NCBI RefSeq assembly: GCF_022288725.1
Contig: NZ_JAKNTA010000014.1
Coordinates: 124,001 to 188,000, forward strand
From: Kitasatospora sp. A2-31
Lineage (GTDB): Bacteria; Actinomycetota; Actinomycetes; Streptomycetales; Streptomycetaceae
DNA: 64,000 bases
Reading direction: 5' to 3'
Positions 6,645 through 15,417 of the stretch are shown one piece after another. Numbering within the stretch: the stretch's first letter is position 1; each line of letters opens with the position of its first letter. A program made the position numbers and the translations under genes. The notes under the pieces were generated by a model. That model worked only from the letters and a program-made list of their open reading frames with translations. It searched no databases and had not been told where the DNA came from.

Positions 6645-8930
6645 ATGGCCAAGCAGGCCCCGCAGAGCGACCCGGCGCAGGACGCCCCCGAGGTGTCGGC
6701 GCCCCAGCACGCGGCGGCCGGGCTGCCCGCGGTCGGTCACAGCCTGCGGATGGCCGCCGAACAGATGGGCCCGCGCCGCACCCTGGCCACCCTGCTCAAG
6801 GTCAACCAGCCGAACGGCTTCGACTGCCCGGGGTGCGCCTGGCCGGAGCCGGACAAGACGCACACCGCGGAGTTCTGCGAGAACGGCGCCAAGGCCGTCG
6901 CCGAGGAGGCCACCGAACGCCGGATCCGCGCCGAGTTCTTCGCCGCCCACTCGGTCTCCGAGCTGGCCGAGCGCTCCGGCTACTGGCTCGGCCAGCAGGG
7001 CCGGCTGACCCAGCCGATGCTGCTGGACGAGGGCGCCACCCACTACTCGCCGATCTCCTGGGACGACGCCTTCGCGCTGATCGCCGAGGAGCTGCGCGCG
7101 CTGGACACCCCGGACGGCGCCGCCTTCTACACCTCCGGCCGGACCAGCAACGAGGCCGCCTTCGCGTACCAGCTGTTCGCCCGCCGGCTGGGCACCAACA
7201 ACCTGCCCGACTGCTCCAACATGTGCCACGAGTCGTCCGGCTCGGCGCTCACCGAGACGCTCGGCGTCGGCAAGGGCAGCGTCTCGCTCAAGGACCTCTA
7301 CCAGGCCGACCTGATCATCGTGGCCGGCCAGAACCCGGGCACCAACCACCCCCGGATGCTCTCCGCCCTGGAGCGGGCCAAGCGCGCCGGCGCCACCATC
7401 GTCAGCGTCAACCCGCTGCCCGAGGCCGGCCTGGAGCGGTTCAAGAACCCGCAGCACGCCCGCGGCCTCGTCGGCCACGGCACCAAGCTGACCGACCTCT
7501 TCCTGCAGATCCGCCTCGGCGGCGACCTCGCCCTGTTCCGCGCGCTGAACCAGCTGATCCTGGACGCGGACGGCGGCGTCGACCGCGCCTTCGTCGAGGA
7601 GCACTGCCACGGCTTCGAGGAGTTCGCCGCCGAGGCCCGCACCACCGGACGCGAGGAGGTGCTCGCCGCCACCGGCCTGCCCTGGGAGCAGATCGAGGAG
7701 CTGGCCCGGCTGGTGCTCGGCTCCCGCAAGGTCATCGTCTGCTGGGCGATGGGCCTGACCCAGCACAAGCACGCCGTGCCGACCATCCGCGAGGTGGTCA
7801 ACTTCCTGCTGCTCCGGGGCAACGTGGGCCGCCCGGGGGCCGGCGTCTGCCCGGTGCGCGGGCACAGCAACGTGCAGGGCGACCGGACGATGGGCATCTT
7901 CGAGCGCCCGTCGAAGGCCTTCCTGGACGCGCTGGCCGGCGAGTTCGGCTTCGAGCCGCCGCGCGCCCACGGCCTCGACTCGGTCGACACCATCCGCGGG
8001 ATGCGGGACGGCCGGGTCAAGGTGTTCTTCGCGATGGGCGGCAACTTCGTCGCGGCCACCCCGGACACCGAGGTCACCGAGGCCGCGATGCGCCGCTGCC
8101 GGCTGACCGTGCACGTCTCCACCAAGCTCAACCGCTCGCACGTGATCACCGGCGCGCGGGCGCTGATCCTGCCCACCCTCGGCCGCACCGACCGGGACGT
8201 CACCGCCCGGGGCGCCCAGTTCGTCTCGGTCGAGGACTCGATGGGCCAGGTGCACTCCTCGCGCGGCGGCCTGCGCCCGCCGGCCCCGGGGCTGCTCTCC
8301 GAGGTGGCGATCGTCTGCCGGCTGGCCCGCGCCGTGCTCGGTCCGCAGGACAGCGTGCCGTGGGAGGACTTCGCCACCGACTACGACACCCTGCGGGACC
8401 GGATCGCCCGCGTGGTGCCCGGTTTCGCGGACTTCAACGAGAAGGTCCGCCGCCCCGGCGGCTTCACCCTGCCGCACGGGCCGCGCGACTCCCGGACCTT
8501 CCCGACCGCGACCGGCAAGGCGAACTTCACGGTCAACCCGCTGACCGCGCCCGAGGTGCCGGCCGGCCGGCTGCTGCTGCAGACGCTGCGCTCGCACGAC
8601 CAGTACAACACCACGATCTACGGCCTGGACGACCGCTACCGCGGCATCACCGGCGGCCGTCGGATCGTTCTGGTCAACCCCGCCGACGCCGCCGAGCTCG
8701 GCCTGGCCGAGGGCGCGTACGTCGACCTGGTGGGCGAGTGGAAGGACGGCGTGGAGCGCCGGGCACCGCACTTCAAGGTGGTGCACTACCCGGTCGCCCG
8801 CGGTGGCGCCGCGGCGTACTACCCGGAGACCAACGTGCTGGTGCCGCTGGACTCCACCGCCGACATCAGCAACACCCCGACCTCCAAGGCCGTCGTCGTC
8901 CGCTTCGAGCCGGACAGCGGCGAGCGCTGA
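6645..8930 (+). CDS. FdhF/YdeP family molybdopterin oxidoreductase
   Basis: This 761-aa protein belongs to the bis-MGD molybdoenzyme superfamily, YdeP-like branch. The N-terminus has the incomplete Fe-S motif CPGCAWPEPD followed by FCENG, typical of this branch. PDCSNMCHESSG aligns with the site that carries selenocysteine in formate dehydrogenase H, with Cys as the presumed molybdenum ligand followed by His. The C-terminal molybdopterin-dinucleotide domain is complete (LRSHDQYNTTIYGLDDR). ATG at 6645 has GAGGAG upstream. The physiological substrate of this branch is not settled; formate oxidation or acid-stress roles have been suggested for relatives. No FdhD or electron-transfer partner is adjacent. 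Confidence 0.85.
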   Translation: MAKQAPQSDPAQDAPEVSAPQHAAAGLPAVGHSLRMAAEQMGPRRTLATLLKVNQPNGFDCPGCAWPEPDKTHTAEFCENGAKAVAEEATERRIRAEFFAAHSVSELAERSGYWLGQQGRLTQPMLLDEGATHYSPISWDDAFALIAEELRALDTPDGAAFYTSGRTSNEAAFAYQLFARRLGTNNLPDCSNMCHESSGSALTETLGVGKGSVSLKDLYQADLIIVAGQNPGTNHPRMLSALERAKRAGATIVSVNPLPEAGLERFKNPQHARGLVGHGTKLTDLFLQIRLGGDLALFRALNQLILDADGGVDRAFVEEHCHGFEEFAAEARTTGREEVLAATGLPWEQIEELARLVLGSRKVIVCWAMGLTQHKHAVPTIREVVNFLLLRGNVGRPGAGVCPVRGHSNVQGDRTMGIFERPSKAFLDALAGEFGFEPPRAHGLDSVDTIRGMRDGRVKVFFAMGGNFVAATPDTEVTEAAMRRCRLTVHVSTKLNRSHVITGARALILPTLGRTDRDVTARGAQFVSVEDSMGQVHSSRGGLRPPAPGLLSEVAIVCRLARAVLGPQDSVPWEDFATDYDTLRDRIARVVPGFADFNEKVRRPGGFTLPHGPRDSRTFPTATGKANFTVNPLTAPEVPAGRLLLQTLRSHDQYNTTIYGLDDRYRGITGGRRIVLVNPADAAELGLAEGAYVDLVGEWKDGVERRAPHFKVVHYPVARGGAAAYYPETNVLVPLDSTADISNTPTSKAVVVRFEPDSGER

Positions 8931-8950
8931 GCCTCCGCGGTACCGAGCGC

Positions 8951-8999
8951 ACGCCGAGGGGCCGGCGGACCCGTGACGGGTCCGCCGGCCCCTCGGCGT
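8951..8999. terminator. Strong bidirectional terminator
   Basis: A perfect 23-bp stem (8951-8973 with 8977-8999) has a 3-nt loop. It lies between the convergent molybdoenzyme and NlpC/P60 genes and can serve both. Confidence 0.85.
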
Positions 9000-9006
9000 T
9001 CGGCGG

Positions 9007-10689
9007 TCAGTTCTGCGCGGACGGCAGCGGCGTCGCCGGGGCGCTCCCCGAGGCCGGGGCGGACGCCGGGGCCGAGCCGGTGCCGCCGGCCGTGGTGGTC
9101 GCGCTCGGCGAGCCGGTCGAGGGAGCGCCCGTCCCGCTCGGCGAGCCGGTGCCGGTCGGCGTGCCGGTGCCGGTCGGCGTCCCGGTCGGGGTGCCGGTGG
9201 GCGTCCCGGTCGGCGTGGTCGTCGGCGTCCCGGTGGGCGTCCCGGTGGGCGTGCCGGTGGGCGTGCCGGTGGGCGTCCCGGTCGGGGTGCCGCTCGGCGT
9301 GGTCGTCGGCGTCCCGGTCGGGGTGGTGGACGGCGTCCCCGGGTCGGTCGGCGTGCCGGTGCCGGGAGCCGGGGTGCTCGGCGTCCCCGGGGCGGGGGTG
9401 ACGGGCGTGGCCGGCGTGCCGGGCGCGGGGGTCGGCTGGTTCGGGACGGCCGGCAGCTGGGCGGCCGGCACCGGGGCGATGGGGGTGGCGGAGTCCCAGC
9501 CGGCCGGGAGGTCCGGCACCTTCCAGACGCCACCCGCCTCGTCCGGCGCGGTCTCCGGGTCGGGCCGGACGGCGCCCAGGATCGGCATCGAGCCGATCGG
9601 CGACACCTTGATCACCGCACCCGGCCGGGGCGCCTGGACGATCAGCCCGCCGCCGATGTACAGCCCGACGTGGGTGGCCCCCTCGTAGTAGACCACCAGG
9701 TCGCCGGGGCGCAGCTGGTTCAGCGGCACGTGCTGCAGCTGGGCCCACTGCTCCTGGCTGGTCCGCGGGATCGGCTTGCCGGCGTGCAGCCAGGCCTGCG
9801 AGGTGAGGCCGGAGCAGTCGAACACGTCGGGGCCGGCCCCGCCCCACACGTACGGCTTGCCCAGCTGCGCCAGCGCGTAGGCGACGGCGGCGCGGCCGGC
9901 CAGCGACGGCGTCCGCTCGCCCTTGCCGAGCGCGCCGGAGGCGAGGAACGCCAGCTGGGCCTCGTCGGCCTTGGCCTTCTCCAGCTTCTCCAGCTCGGTG
10001 CGCTGCGCGCCGGTGAGCGAGGAGACCAGCTGTTCGAGGGCGGCGAGGTCGGTGGCGACCTTCGCCTTCGCGGTGTCCTGCTGGGCGACCAGTGCCTCGG
10101 CGGCCTTCAGCGCCTCGTCGTTCTTCCGCCGCAGCTCGGTGAGCGCGTCCCGGTCGCTCTTGAGCCGGTCCAGGAACTCGGACTGCGAGCGGCTGGCGGC
10201 GGCGAGCAGCTCGGCGATGGTGACCGCCTCGTAGGGGTCCTTGGAGAGCAGCAGCTCGGCGTAGGCGGAGGCGGCGCCGTTGCGGTACTGGGCGGCGGCG
10301 AGCTGGGCGGCGACGTCGGTGCCGGCGTCCACCTGCTTCTGCTGGCGCTCCAGCCGGTCCTTGAGGTCGGCGGCCGCGGCCTGCTGCTCGGCCACCCTGG
10401 CGACGGCGGCGTTGTACTGCTCGGTGGCGGCCTCGGCGCTCGTGTAGAGCTCGTGCAGCCGGTCGAGCATCGGGCCGAGGGTGGCCTTGGCGTCGGCCAG
10501 CGGGTCGGCTCCGGGGGCGACCGTCGGGGCGGTGACGCCCGGGGTGCCGGGGCCGGGCGCGGCGTACGCGGCCTGCGCGCCGACCGGCAGCGCGAGCGCG
10601 GCGGCGGCGAGCAGGGCCCCGCAGCGCAGCGCGGCTCGCACCCACGGTCTCGTTCCGGCCGATTCCGTGTGCTTGGCAGCCCCGCCCAT
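9007..10689 (-). CDS. Secreted NlpC/P60 endopeptidase with repeat tail
   Basis: This 560-aa protein has an N-terminal signal peptide (LRCGALLAAAALALPVGAQA), then a roughly 200-residue coiled-coil region with regular Gln/Ala/Glu heptads. The NlpC/P60 cysteine peptidase domain follows at about residues 265-370: YVWGGAGPDVFDCSGLT with the nucleophilic Cys, then ATHVGLYIG with the catalytic His. It should cut stem peptides of peptidoglycan outside the cell, with the coiled coil regulating access as in RipA-like enzymes. The last 140 residues are a PTGT/PAPGTP low-complexity tail, probably a wall-spanning or glycosylated spacer. It is divergent from the phosphate transporter. Confidence 0.9.
   Translation of the reverse strand: MGGAAKHTESAGTRPWVRAALRCGALLAAAALALPVGAQAAYAAPGPGTPGVTAPTVAPGADPLADAKATLGPMLDRLHELYTSAEAATEQYNAAVARVAEQQAAAADLKDRLERQQKQVDAGTDVAAQLAAAQYRNGAASAYAELLLSKDPYEAVTIAELLAAASRSQSEFLDRLKSDRDALTELRRKNDEALKAAEALVAQQDTAKAKVATDLAALEQLVSSLTGAQRTELEKLEKAKADEAQLAFLASGALGKGERTPSLAGRAAVAYALAQLGKPYVWGGAGPDVFDCSGLTSQAWLHAGKPIPRTSQEQWAQLQHVPLNQLRPGDLVVYYEGATHVGLYIGGGLIVQAPRPGAVIKVSPIGSMPILGAVRPDPETAPDEAGGVWKVPDLPAGWDSATPIAPVPAAQLPAVPNQPTPAPGTPATPVTPAPGTPSTPAPGTGTPTDPGTPSTTPTGTPTTTPSGTPTGTPTGTPTGTPTGTPTGTPTTTPTGTPTGTPTGTPTGTGTPTGTGSPSGTGAPSTGSPSATTTAGGTGSAPASAPASGSAPATPLPSAQN
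9145..9350. repeat. Short tandem repeats coding the Pro-Thr-Gly tail
   Basis: Near-identical 12-bp units (variants of GGCGTCCCGGTG) run in tandem through the 3' part of the NlpC/P60 gene. They encode PTGT steps and are prone to copy-number change. Confidence 0.8.
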
Positions 10690-10942
10690 GGGTGTGTCCT
10701 CCCCGACCTGTCCGCTCCGGGGTCCCCGGAATCCCCGCCGATCCTGCCACGGGTTACCCGCCGGAAACAGACCGCACCAGGGCGGCTCGGTGAATTCTCG
10801 GCTCCGGTGTGAGGCAGCTCTCAGCAGAACTACGCGAACCGGGACGATCTCGGCTAATGTCCAGCTCAGCGCCGTTCAGGACATCTCCCGTCAAGGCGTC
10901 AGACACCCTAGCGACACTGACGGAACTGCGAATCCCGGCTCA

Positions 10943-10964
10943 GTTCACCTTCCGTTCACCGAGC
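10943..10964 (+). promoter_or_regulatory. PHO box (PhoP operator)
   Basis: Two direct repeats GTTCACC at 10943-10949 and 10954-10960, spaced 11 bp start to start, match the Streptomyces PHO-box unit. The site lies about 60-80 bp upstream of the phosphate transporter start, in the 334-bp divergent gap with the NlpC/P60 gene, so PhoR-PhoP control of pit is likely. Confidence 0.8.
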
Positions 10965-11023
10965 CTCCCTACCGTCGCGACCGACACCAACGTCAGTGCG
11001 ACAACTACGACGATTGTTTGGGT

Positions 11024-12214
11024 ATGGAACACATCTCGTTCCTGGTGGCCGTTGTGATCATCACGGCGCTCGCCTTCGACTTCACCAACGGGTTCCACGA
11101 CACCGCCAACGCGATGGCCACCTCCATCGCGACGGGAGCCCTTCGGCCCAAGGTCGCGGTCACCATCGCGGCCGTCCTCAACTTCGCGGGCGCGTTCCTG
11201 TCCGTGAAGGTCGCCACCACCATCTCCGGCGGCATCGTCAACGAGAAGACCGGCATCCACCCGGAGATCATCTTCGCCGCCCTGGTCGGCGCGATCCTGT
11301 GGAACCTCCTCACCTGGCTGAGGGGTCTGCCGTCCAGTTCCTCGCACGCGCTCTACGGCGGCCTGATAGGCGCCACCGTGGTCGGCGTCGGCGTCAACGG
11401 CGTCAACTTCGACACCGTGATCACCAAGATCCTCATCCCCGCGATCGCCTCCCCGCTGGTCGCCGGCCTGGCCTCCTGGGGCGCCACCAAGCTGGCGTAC
11501 GCGATCACCCGCAGGAGCAACGGCGAGACCGTCACCAAGGGCTTCAAGACCGGCCAGATGTTCTCCTCCTCGCTGATCTCCCTGGCCCACGGCACCAACG
11601 ACGCCCAGAAGACGATGGGCATCATCACCCTGACCCTCGTCTCGGTCGGCGCCCTGCCGAAGGGCGCACTGCCCCCCACCTGGGTGATCGTCTCGGCCGG
11701 CGCCGCGATCGCGATCGGCACCTACATGGGCGGCTGGCGGATCATCCGCTCGATGGGCAAGGGCCTGGCGGACATCAAGGCGCCGCAGGGCTTCGCCTCC
11801 GAGTCGGCCGCCGCCACCGTCATCCTGACCTCCTCCCACATGGGCTTCGGCCTCTCCACCACCCAGGTCTGCTCCGGCGGCATCATGGGCGCCGGCCTCG
11901 GCGGCCCCGACGGCAAGCTGCGCTGGAGCCTGGTCCGCCGCATGGTCTACACCTGGGGCCTGACCCTGCCCGCCGCCGCCACGGTGTCCGGCGCCGCCGC
12001 CTTCGTGGCCCAGCAGGGCAACTGGGGCGTGGCCGTGGTCGGCGCCGCGCTGGTGGCCGGCTCCGGTGCGATGTGGGTCCTCTCCCGCCGCCAGCCGGTC
12101 GGCGCGGACAACGTCAACGAGGTCTCCGGGACCGCCCCGGTCGACGCCGTCACCCCCGTCGCGGCAGGCCCGGCCGCCGTCCCCACCACCGCCTCGACCA
12201 CGGTCGCGGCCTGA
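11024..12214 (+). CDS. pitH: Low-affinity inorganic phosphate transporter (PiT family)
   Basis: This 396-aa membrane protein carries both halves of the PiT signature: GFHDTANAMATSI near the N-terminus and LAHGTNDAQKTMG in the middle. About ten hydrophobic segments surround a central cytoplasmic loop, and there is an Ala/Thr-rich C-terminal tail. It imports phosphate, probably as a metal-phosphate complex with proton symport. The ATG at 11024 starts a typical short PiT N-terminus (MEHISFLVAVVIITALAFDF). A small membrane protein follows 26 bp later. The upstream PHO box implies phosphate control. The gene symbol follows usual Streptomyces practice and is a family assignment. Confidence 0.95.
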   Translation: MEHISFLVAVVIITALAFDFTNGFHDTANAMATSIATGALRPKVAVTIAAVLNFAGAFLSVKVATTISGGIVNEKTGIHPEIIFAALVGAILWNLLTWLRGLPSSSSHALYGGLIGATVVGVGVNGVNFDTVITKILIPAIASPLVAGLASWGATKLAYAITRRSNGETVTKGFKTGQMFSSSLISLAHGTNDAQKTMGIITLTLVSVGALPKGALPPTWVIVSAGAAIAIGTYMGGWRIIRSMGKGLADIKAPQGFASESAAATVILTSSHMGFGLSTTQVCSGGIMGAGLGGPDGKLRWSLVRRMVYTWGLTLPAAATVSGAAAFVAQQGNWGVAVVGAALVAGSGAMWVLSRRQPVGADNVNEVSGTAPVDAVTPVAAGPAAVPTTASTTVAA

Positions 12215-12240
12215 GCGCCGCCGGCCGAGGAGCACACACC

Positions 12241-12498
12241 ATGCACATCAAGTGGAACGCCCTGGCGCAGACCGCCGGATTCAGCTTCGGCATCACCGTC
12301 GCCGTGGTCGCCGTCTTCGCGCTGGGCATCCTGGCGCTCTCCCGCCGCGAGGCCGCGCTGTCCGCACGGCGCTCGGCCGCCGGCGCCGGGGCCGCGTCCG
12401 GGGGCACCGGCAAGCTGGCCCTGGCCGGCGCGTACGCCTGCTTCGCGGTCTGCGGGGCGGCCGTCCTCTACGGGCTGTCGCTGATCGCCGGCCACTGA
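12241..12498 (+). CDS. Small two-helix membrane protein in the pit operon
   Basis: This 85-aa protein has two hydrophobic segments (about residues 14-33 and 60-80) joined by a basic, Gly/Ala-rich loop with SRREAALSARRS. It starts 26 bp after pit with no terminator between and is probably co-transcribed. I recognise no enzymatic motif. Small proteins of this kind commonly follow PiT genes in streptomycetes, so a structural or regulatory role in phosphate uptake is possible but unproven. Confidence 0.8.
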   Translation: MHIKWNALAQTAGFSFGITVAVVAVFALGILALSRREAALSARRSAAGAGAASGGTGKLALAGAYACFAVCGAAVLYGLSLIAGH

Positions 12499-12520
12499 GC
12501 ACGGCGCCGCACACGACGCC

Positions 12521-12574
12521 GCAGGGGCCGGGGTCGGCAGTACTCGTAGGAGTGCTGCCGGCCCCGGCCCCTGC
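12521..12574. terminator. Bidirectional terminator
   Basis: A 25-bp stem (12521-12545 with 12550-12574, wobble pairs only) closes a 4-nt loop between the pit operon and the convergent MFS gene. Confidence 0.85.
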
Positions 12575-12595
12575 CGCATGTCCGGACCCCGCCGG

Positions 12596-14146
12596 TCAGT
12601 CCTGCTGGGTGGTGCGCAGCACGGTCTCGCGGATGAAGAGCACCGTCACGAAGGCCAGCAGCGCGAACGGCGCCGCGACCAGGAAGACCACGCCCACACC
12701 GTGCCCGAAGGCGTCGGTCACCAGCGGGACGACCCGGGCCGGGAGCCGGTGCAGGTCCGGGATGCCGCCGCCGACCGCACCTGCGCCGGCCGGCAGGTGC
12801 GCGGCCGCCAGGTTCTCCGCGAGGTAGTGGCCGACCCGGTCGTTCATCAGCGCGCCGAGCGCGGAGACGCCCATCGCGCCGCCCAGGGTGCGGAAGAAGG
12901 TGACCACCGAGCTGGCCGCGCCCAGCTCGCCGTGCGGGACGGTGTTCTGCACCGCGAGGACGAGGTTCTGCATGGTCAGGCCGAGGCCGGTCCCGGTCAC
13001 CGCCATGGAGACGGCGAGCATGCCGTAGGGGGTGTCGGCGCGGGCGGTGCCGAGCAGCGCGAAGCCGACCGCGAGCAGCAGGGTGCCGGCCACCAGGAAG
13101 GCCTTCCAGCGGCCGTACCTGGTGATCAGCCTGCCGGCCACGGTGGAGGAGACGGCCAGGCCGAGGATCATCGGGAGGGTCATCAGGCCGGCGACGGTCG
13201 GGGACTTCTCCCTGGCCAGCTGGAAGTACTGGCTGAGGAAGGTCGTCGCGCCGTACATCCCGATGCCGACCAGGACGCCGGCGATCGCGGCCAGCGTGAC
13301 GGTGCGGTGGCGGAACAGGTGCGGCGGGACGATCGGCTCGGCGGCGCGCCGCTCGACCGCCACCGCGAGGGCGCCCAGCGCCAGCCCGCCGCCGACCATG
13401 GCGGCGGTCTGCCAGGAGAGCCAGGCGTAGCTCTTGCCGGCCAGGGTGATCCAGATCATCAGCAGGCTCACCGCGCCGGTGACGACCAGGGCGCCCGCGT
13501 AGTCGATCCGCACCCGGCGCCTGACCACCGGCAGCTTCAGGGTGCGCTGCAGCACCGCGATCGCGGCCAGGGCGAACGGGATGCCGACGTAGAAGCACCA
13601 GCGCCAGCCCAGCCAGGAGGTGTCCACGATGACGCCGCCGATCAGCGGCCCGCCGATGGTGGCCAGGGCGAAGACCGCGCCGAAGTAGCCGCTGTACCGG
13701 CCGCGCTCGCGCGGCGGGACCATCGCCGCCAGGCAGATCTGGGCCAGCGCGGTCACCCCGCCGGCGCCGACGCCCTGCAGGGCGCGGCAGGCGATCAGCT
13801 GGCCGGTGTTCTGCGAGAGCCCCGCCAGCGCCGAGGAGGCGATGTAGACGACCAGCGCGATCTGCAGCAGCACCTTCTTGCTGGCGAGGTCGGCGAGCTT
13901 GCCCCAGATCGGGGTGGAGGCGGTGAGGGTGAGCAGGGTCGCGGTGATCACCCAGGTGTAGGCGGACTGGCCGCCGTGCAGGTCGGTGAGGATCCGGGGC
14001 AGCGCGTTCGAGACGACGGTGGAGGAGAGGACGGCCACGAAGAGGCCGAGCAGCAGGCCGGAGAGCGCCTCCATCACCTGCCGGTGGGTCATGGGTCGGT
14101 CGTCGGTGGCGGCGGCTCCGGCCGCGGCTCGGACGGTGGTCGTCAT
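12596..14146 (-). CDS. MFS multidrug exporter (DHA2/EmrB-QacA type)
   Basis: This 516-aa protein has about 14 hydrophobic segments and DHA2 hallmarks: the ITATLLTLTASTPIWGKLADL stretch (motif A region), RALQGVGAGG and the GPLIGGVIVD antiporter motif C. It should export drugs or small metabolites by proton antiport. The ATG at 14146 has AAGGA seven bases upstream and gives the usual short N-terminus before helix 1. Two near-palindromic operators lie upstream of its start. No regulator gene is adjacent, so the repressor, probably MarR-like by operator shape, is encoded elsewhere. Confidence 0.92.
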   Translation of the reverse strand: MTTTVRAAAGAAATDDRPMTHRQVMEALSGLLLGLFVAVLSSTVVSNALPRILTDLHGGQSAYTWVITATLLTLTASTPIWGKLADLASKKVLLQIALVVYIASSALAGLSQNTGQLIACRALQGVGAGGVTALAQICLAAMVPPRERGRYSGYFGAVFALATIGGPLIGGVIVDTSWLGWRWCFYVGIPFALAAIAVLQRTLKLPVVRRRVRIDYAGALVVTGAVSLLMIWITLAGKSYAWLSWQTAAMVGGGLALGALAVAVERRAAEPIVPPHLFRHRTVTLAAIAGVLVGIGMYGATTFLSQYFQLAREKSPTVAGLMTLPMILGLAVSSTVAGRLITRYGRWKAFLVAGTLLLAVGFALLGTARADTPYGMLAVSMAVTGTGLGLTMQNLVLAVQNTVPHGELGAASSVVTFFRTLGGAMGVSALGALMNDRVGHYLAENLAAAHLPAGAGAVGGGIPDLHRLPARVVPLVTDAFGHGVGVVFLVAAPFALLAFVTVLFIRETVLRTTQQD

Positions 14147-14203
14147 CGGGGTCCTTCGGCGGGGTGCGGGCGGAGGCGGGAACGCCGGACGGCGGGCAGA
14201 ATC

Positions 14204-14246
14204 GTTGCCTTGCGCAACCATAGGATCAGTAGTTGGCTAAGGCAAC
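14204..14246. promoter_or_regulatory. Paired operators upstream of the MFS gene
   Basis: GTTGCCTTGCGCAAC (14204-14218) and GTTGGCTAAGGCAAC (14232-14246) are two 15-bp near-palindromes with centres 28 bp apart. Symmetry and length are those of MarR-type operators. Confidence 0.6.
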
Positions 14247-14291
14247 CTTCTGGGAGCCCGGGCGGCGGGGCGCGCAGGGCCGCGAAACTAT

Positions 14292-14304
14292 TTCATGGTA
14301 TGAA
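14292..14304. promoter_or_regulatory. Palindrome before the ABC-2-like membrane gene
   Basis: TTCATGGTATGAA is a perfect 5+3+5 palindrome within an AT-rich island, 45 bp before the ATG at 14349. It looks like a repressor operator for the rightward gene. Confidence 0.45.
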
Positions 14305-14348
14305 GTATTTGCTCTTCCCCTCCGGACACATGGACAAGGAGTCGTCTG

Positions 14349-15410
14349 ATGACCGCCGCCGGGCAGGTACCGAGGCAGGGTCTCCTCGCCGAACTGAAGG
14401 GAGCGGTCACTCCGCGCGCCGCGCTGCTGGTGATCGCCGTGCTCCTGCTCCAGCTCGGCTTCATCACCTCGTACGTCGGCGCGCTCCACGAGCCCAAGCC
14501 GCACGAGCTGTCGATCGCGGTGGTCGCCCCGCCGCAGGTCTCCCCCAAGCTGGTCGCGGCGCTGGAGTCGGTGCCGGACGAGGCCGTGAAGGCGGTGACC
14601 GCACCGGACGCGGACACCGCCACCGCGCAGATCAAGGACCAGAAGATCTACGCCGCGCTGGTCGTGAACCCCGCCGGCACCGAGGACACGCTGCTGGTCG
14701 GCGGTGCGCGCGGCCCGTCCGCCGCCAAGGCCGCCGAGGCCGTCGTCAGCGCCCTGGAGAAGAGCCAGGGCCGGACGGTGAAGACCCAGGACGTGGTGCC
14801 GCTGCCCAAGTCCGACACCAACGGCCTGTCCTCGTTCTACCTGGTGATCGGATGGTGCGTCGGCGGCTACCTGGTCGCCTCGATCCTCGGCGTCAGCGCG
14901 GGCGCCAAGCCCGCCAACGTCCACCGTGCGCTGATCCGGCTCGGCACCCTGGCGCTGTACTCGGTCGCGGCCGGCATCGGCGGCGCGATCATCGTCGGAC
15001 CGGTGCTGGGCGCGCTGTCCGGCGGGTTCTGGGGCCTGGTCGGCGTGGGCGCCCTGGTGGTCTTCGCGGTCGGCGCGTTCACCATGGCGCTGCAGTGCCT
15101 GTTCGACATCATCGGCATCGGCATCGCGGTGCTGGTCTTCGTGGTGCTCGGCAACCCGAGCGCGGGCGGGGTCTTCCCGCCGCCGATGATGCCGGCGTTC
15201 TGGCGGGCGATCGGCGCCTGGATCCCGAACGGCGCCGGGACGGACGCAGCCCGCTCGATCGTCTACTTCGACGCCACCGGGCTCACCCAGCCGATCGCGG
15301 TGCTGGTGGTCTGGGCGCTGGTCGGTGTCGGCATCACCTTCGCCGCGGTCGTCGGCCGCCCGCCGCGCCGCAGCCGCGAGCTGCTGGAGAACCGGCCGGA
15401 GGCCGCCTGA
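14349..15410 (+). CDS. ABC-2/YhgE-like membrane protein
   Basis: This 353-aa protein has one N-terminal membrane helix (about residues 24-46), an extracytoplasmic domain of about 115 residues (ELSIAVVAPPQVSPKLV through KTQDVVPLPKSD) and five or six C-terminal helices. This layout is that of ABC-2-type and YhgE/Pip-related proteins, which act in export or phage-receptor-like roles. No ATPase is next to it. It is divergent from the MFS exporter, with operators in the gap, so both may respond to one toxic compound. The specific function is unknown. Confidence 0.75.
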   Translation: MTAAGQVPRQGLLAELKGAVTPRAALLVIAVLLLQLGFITSYVGALHEPKPHELSIAVVAPPQVSPKLVAALESVPDEAVKAVTAPDADTATAQIKDQKIYAALVVNPAGTEDTLLVGGARGPSAAKAAEAVVSALEKSQGRTVKTQDVVPLPKSDTNGLSSFYLVIGWCVGGYLVASILGVSAGAKPANVHRALIRLGTLALYSVAAGIGGAIIVGPVLGALSGGFWGLVGVGALVVFAVGAFTMALQCLFDIIGIGIAVLVFVVLGNPSAGGVFPPPMMPAFWRAIGAWIPNGAGTDAARSIVYFDATGLTQPIAVLVVWALVGVGITFAAVVGRPPRRSRELLENRPEAA

Positions 15411-15417
15411 GCGCGGG

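Noticed and set aside
4251..9533. Leftward open frame of 1760 codons
   Set aside because: It is Arg/Pro/Gly-rich shadow translation antisense or out of frame to the Ser/Thr kinase, molybdoenzyme and NlpC/P60 genes, an effect of high GC.
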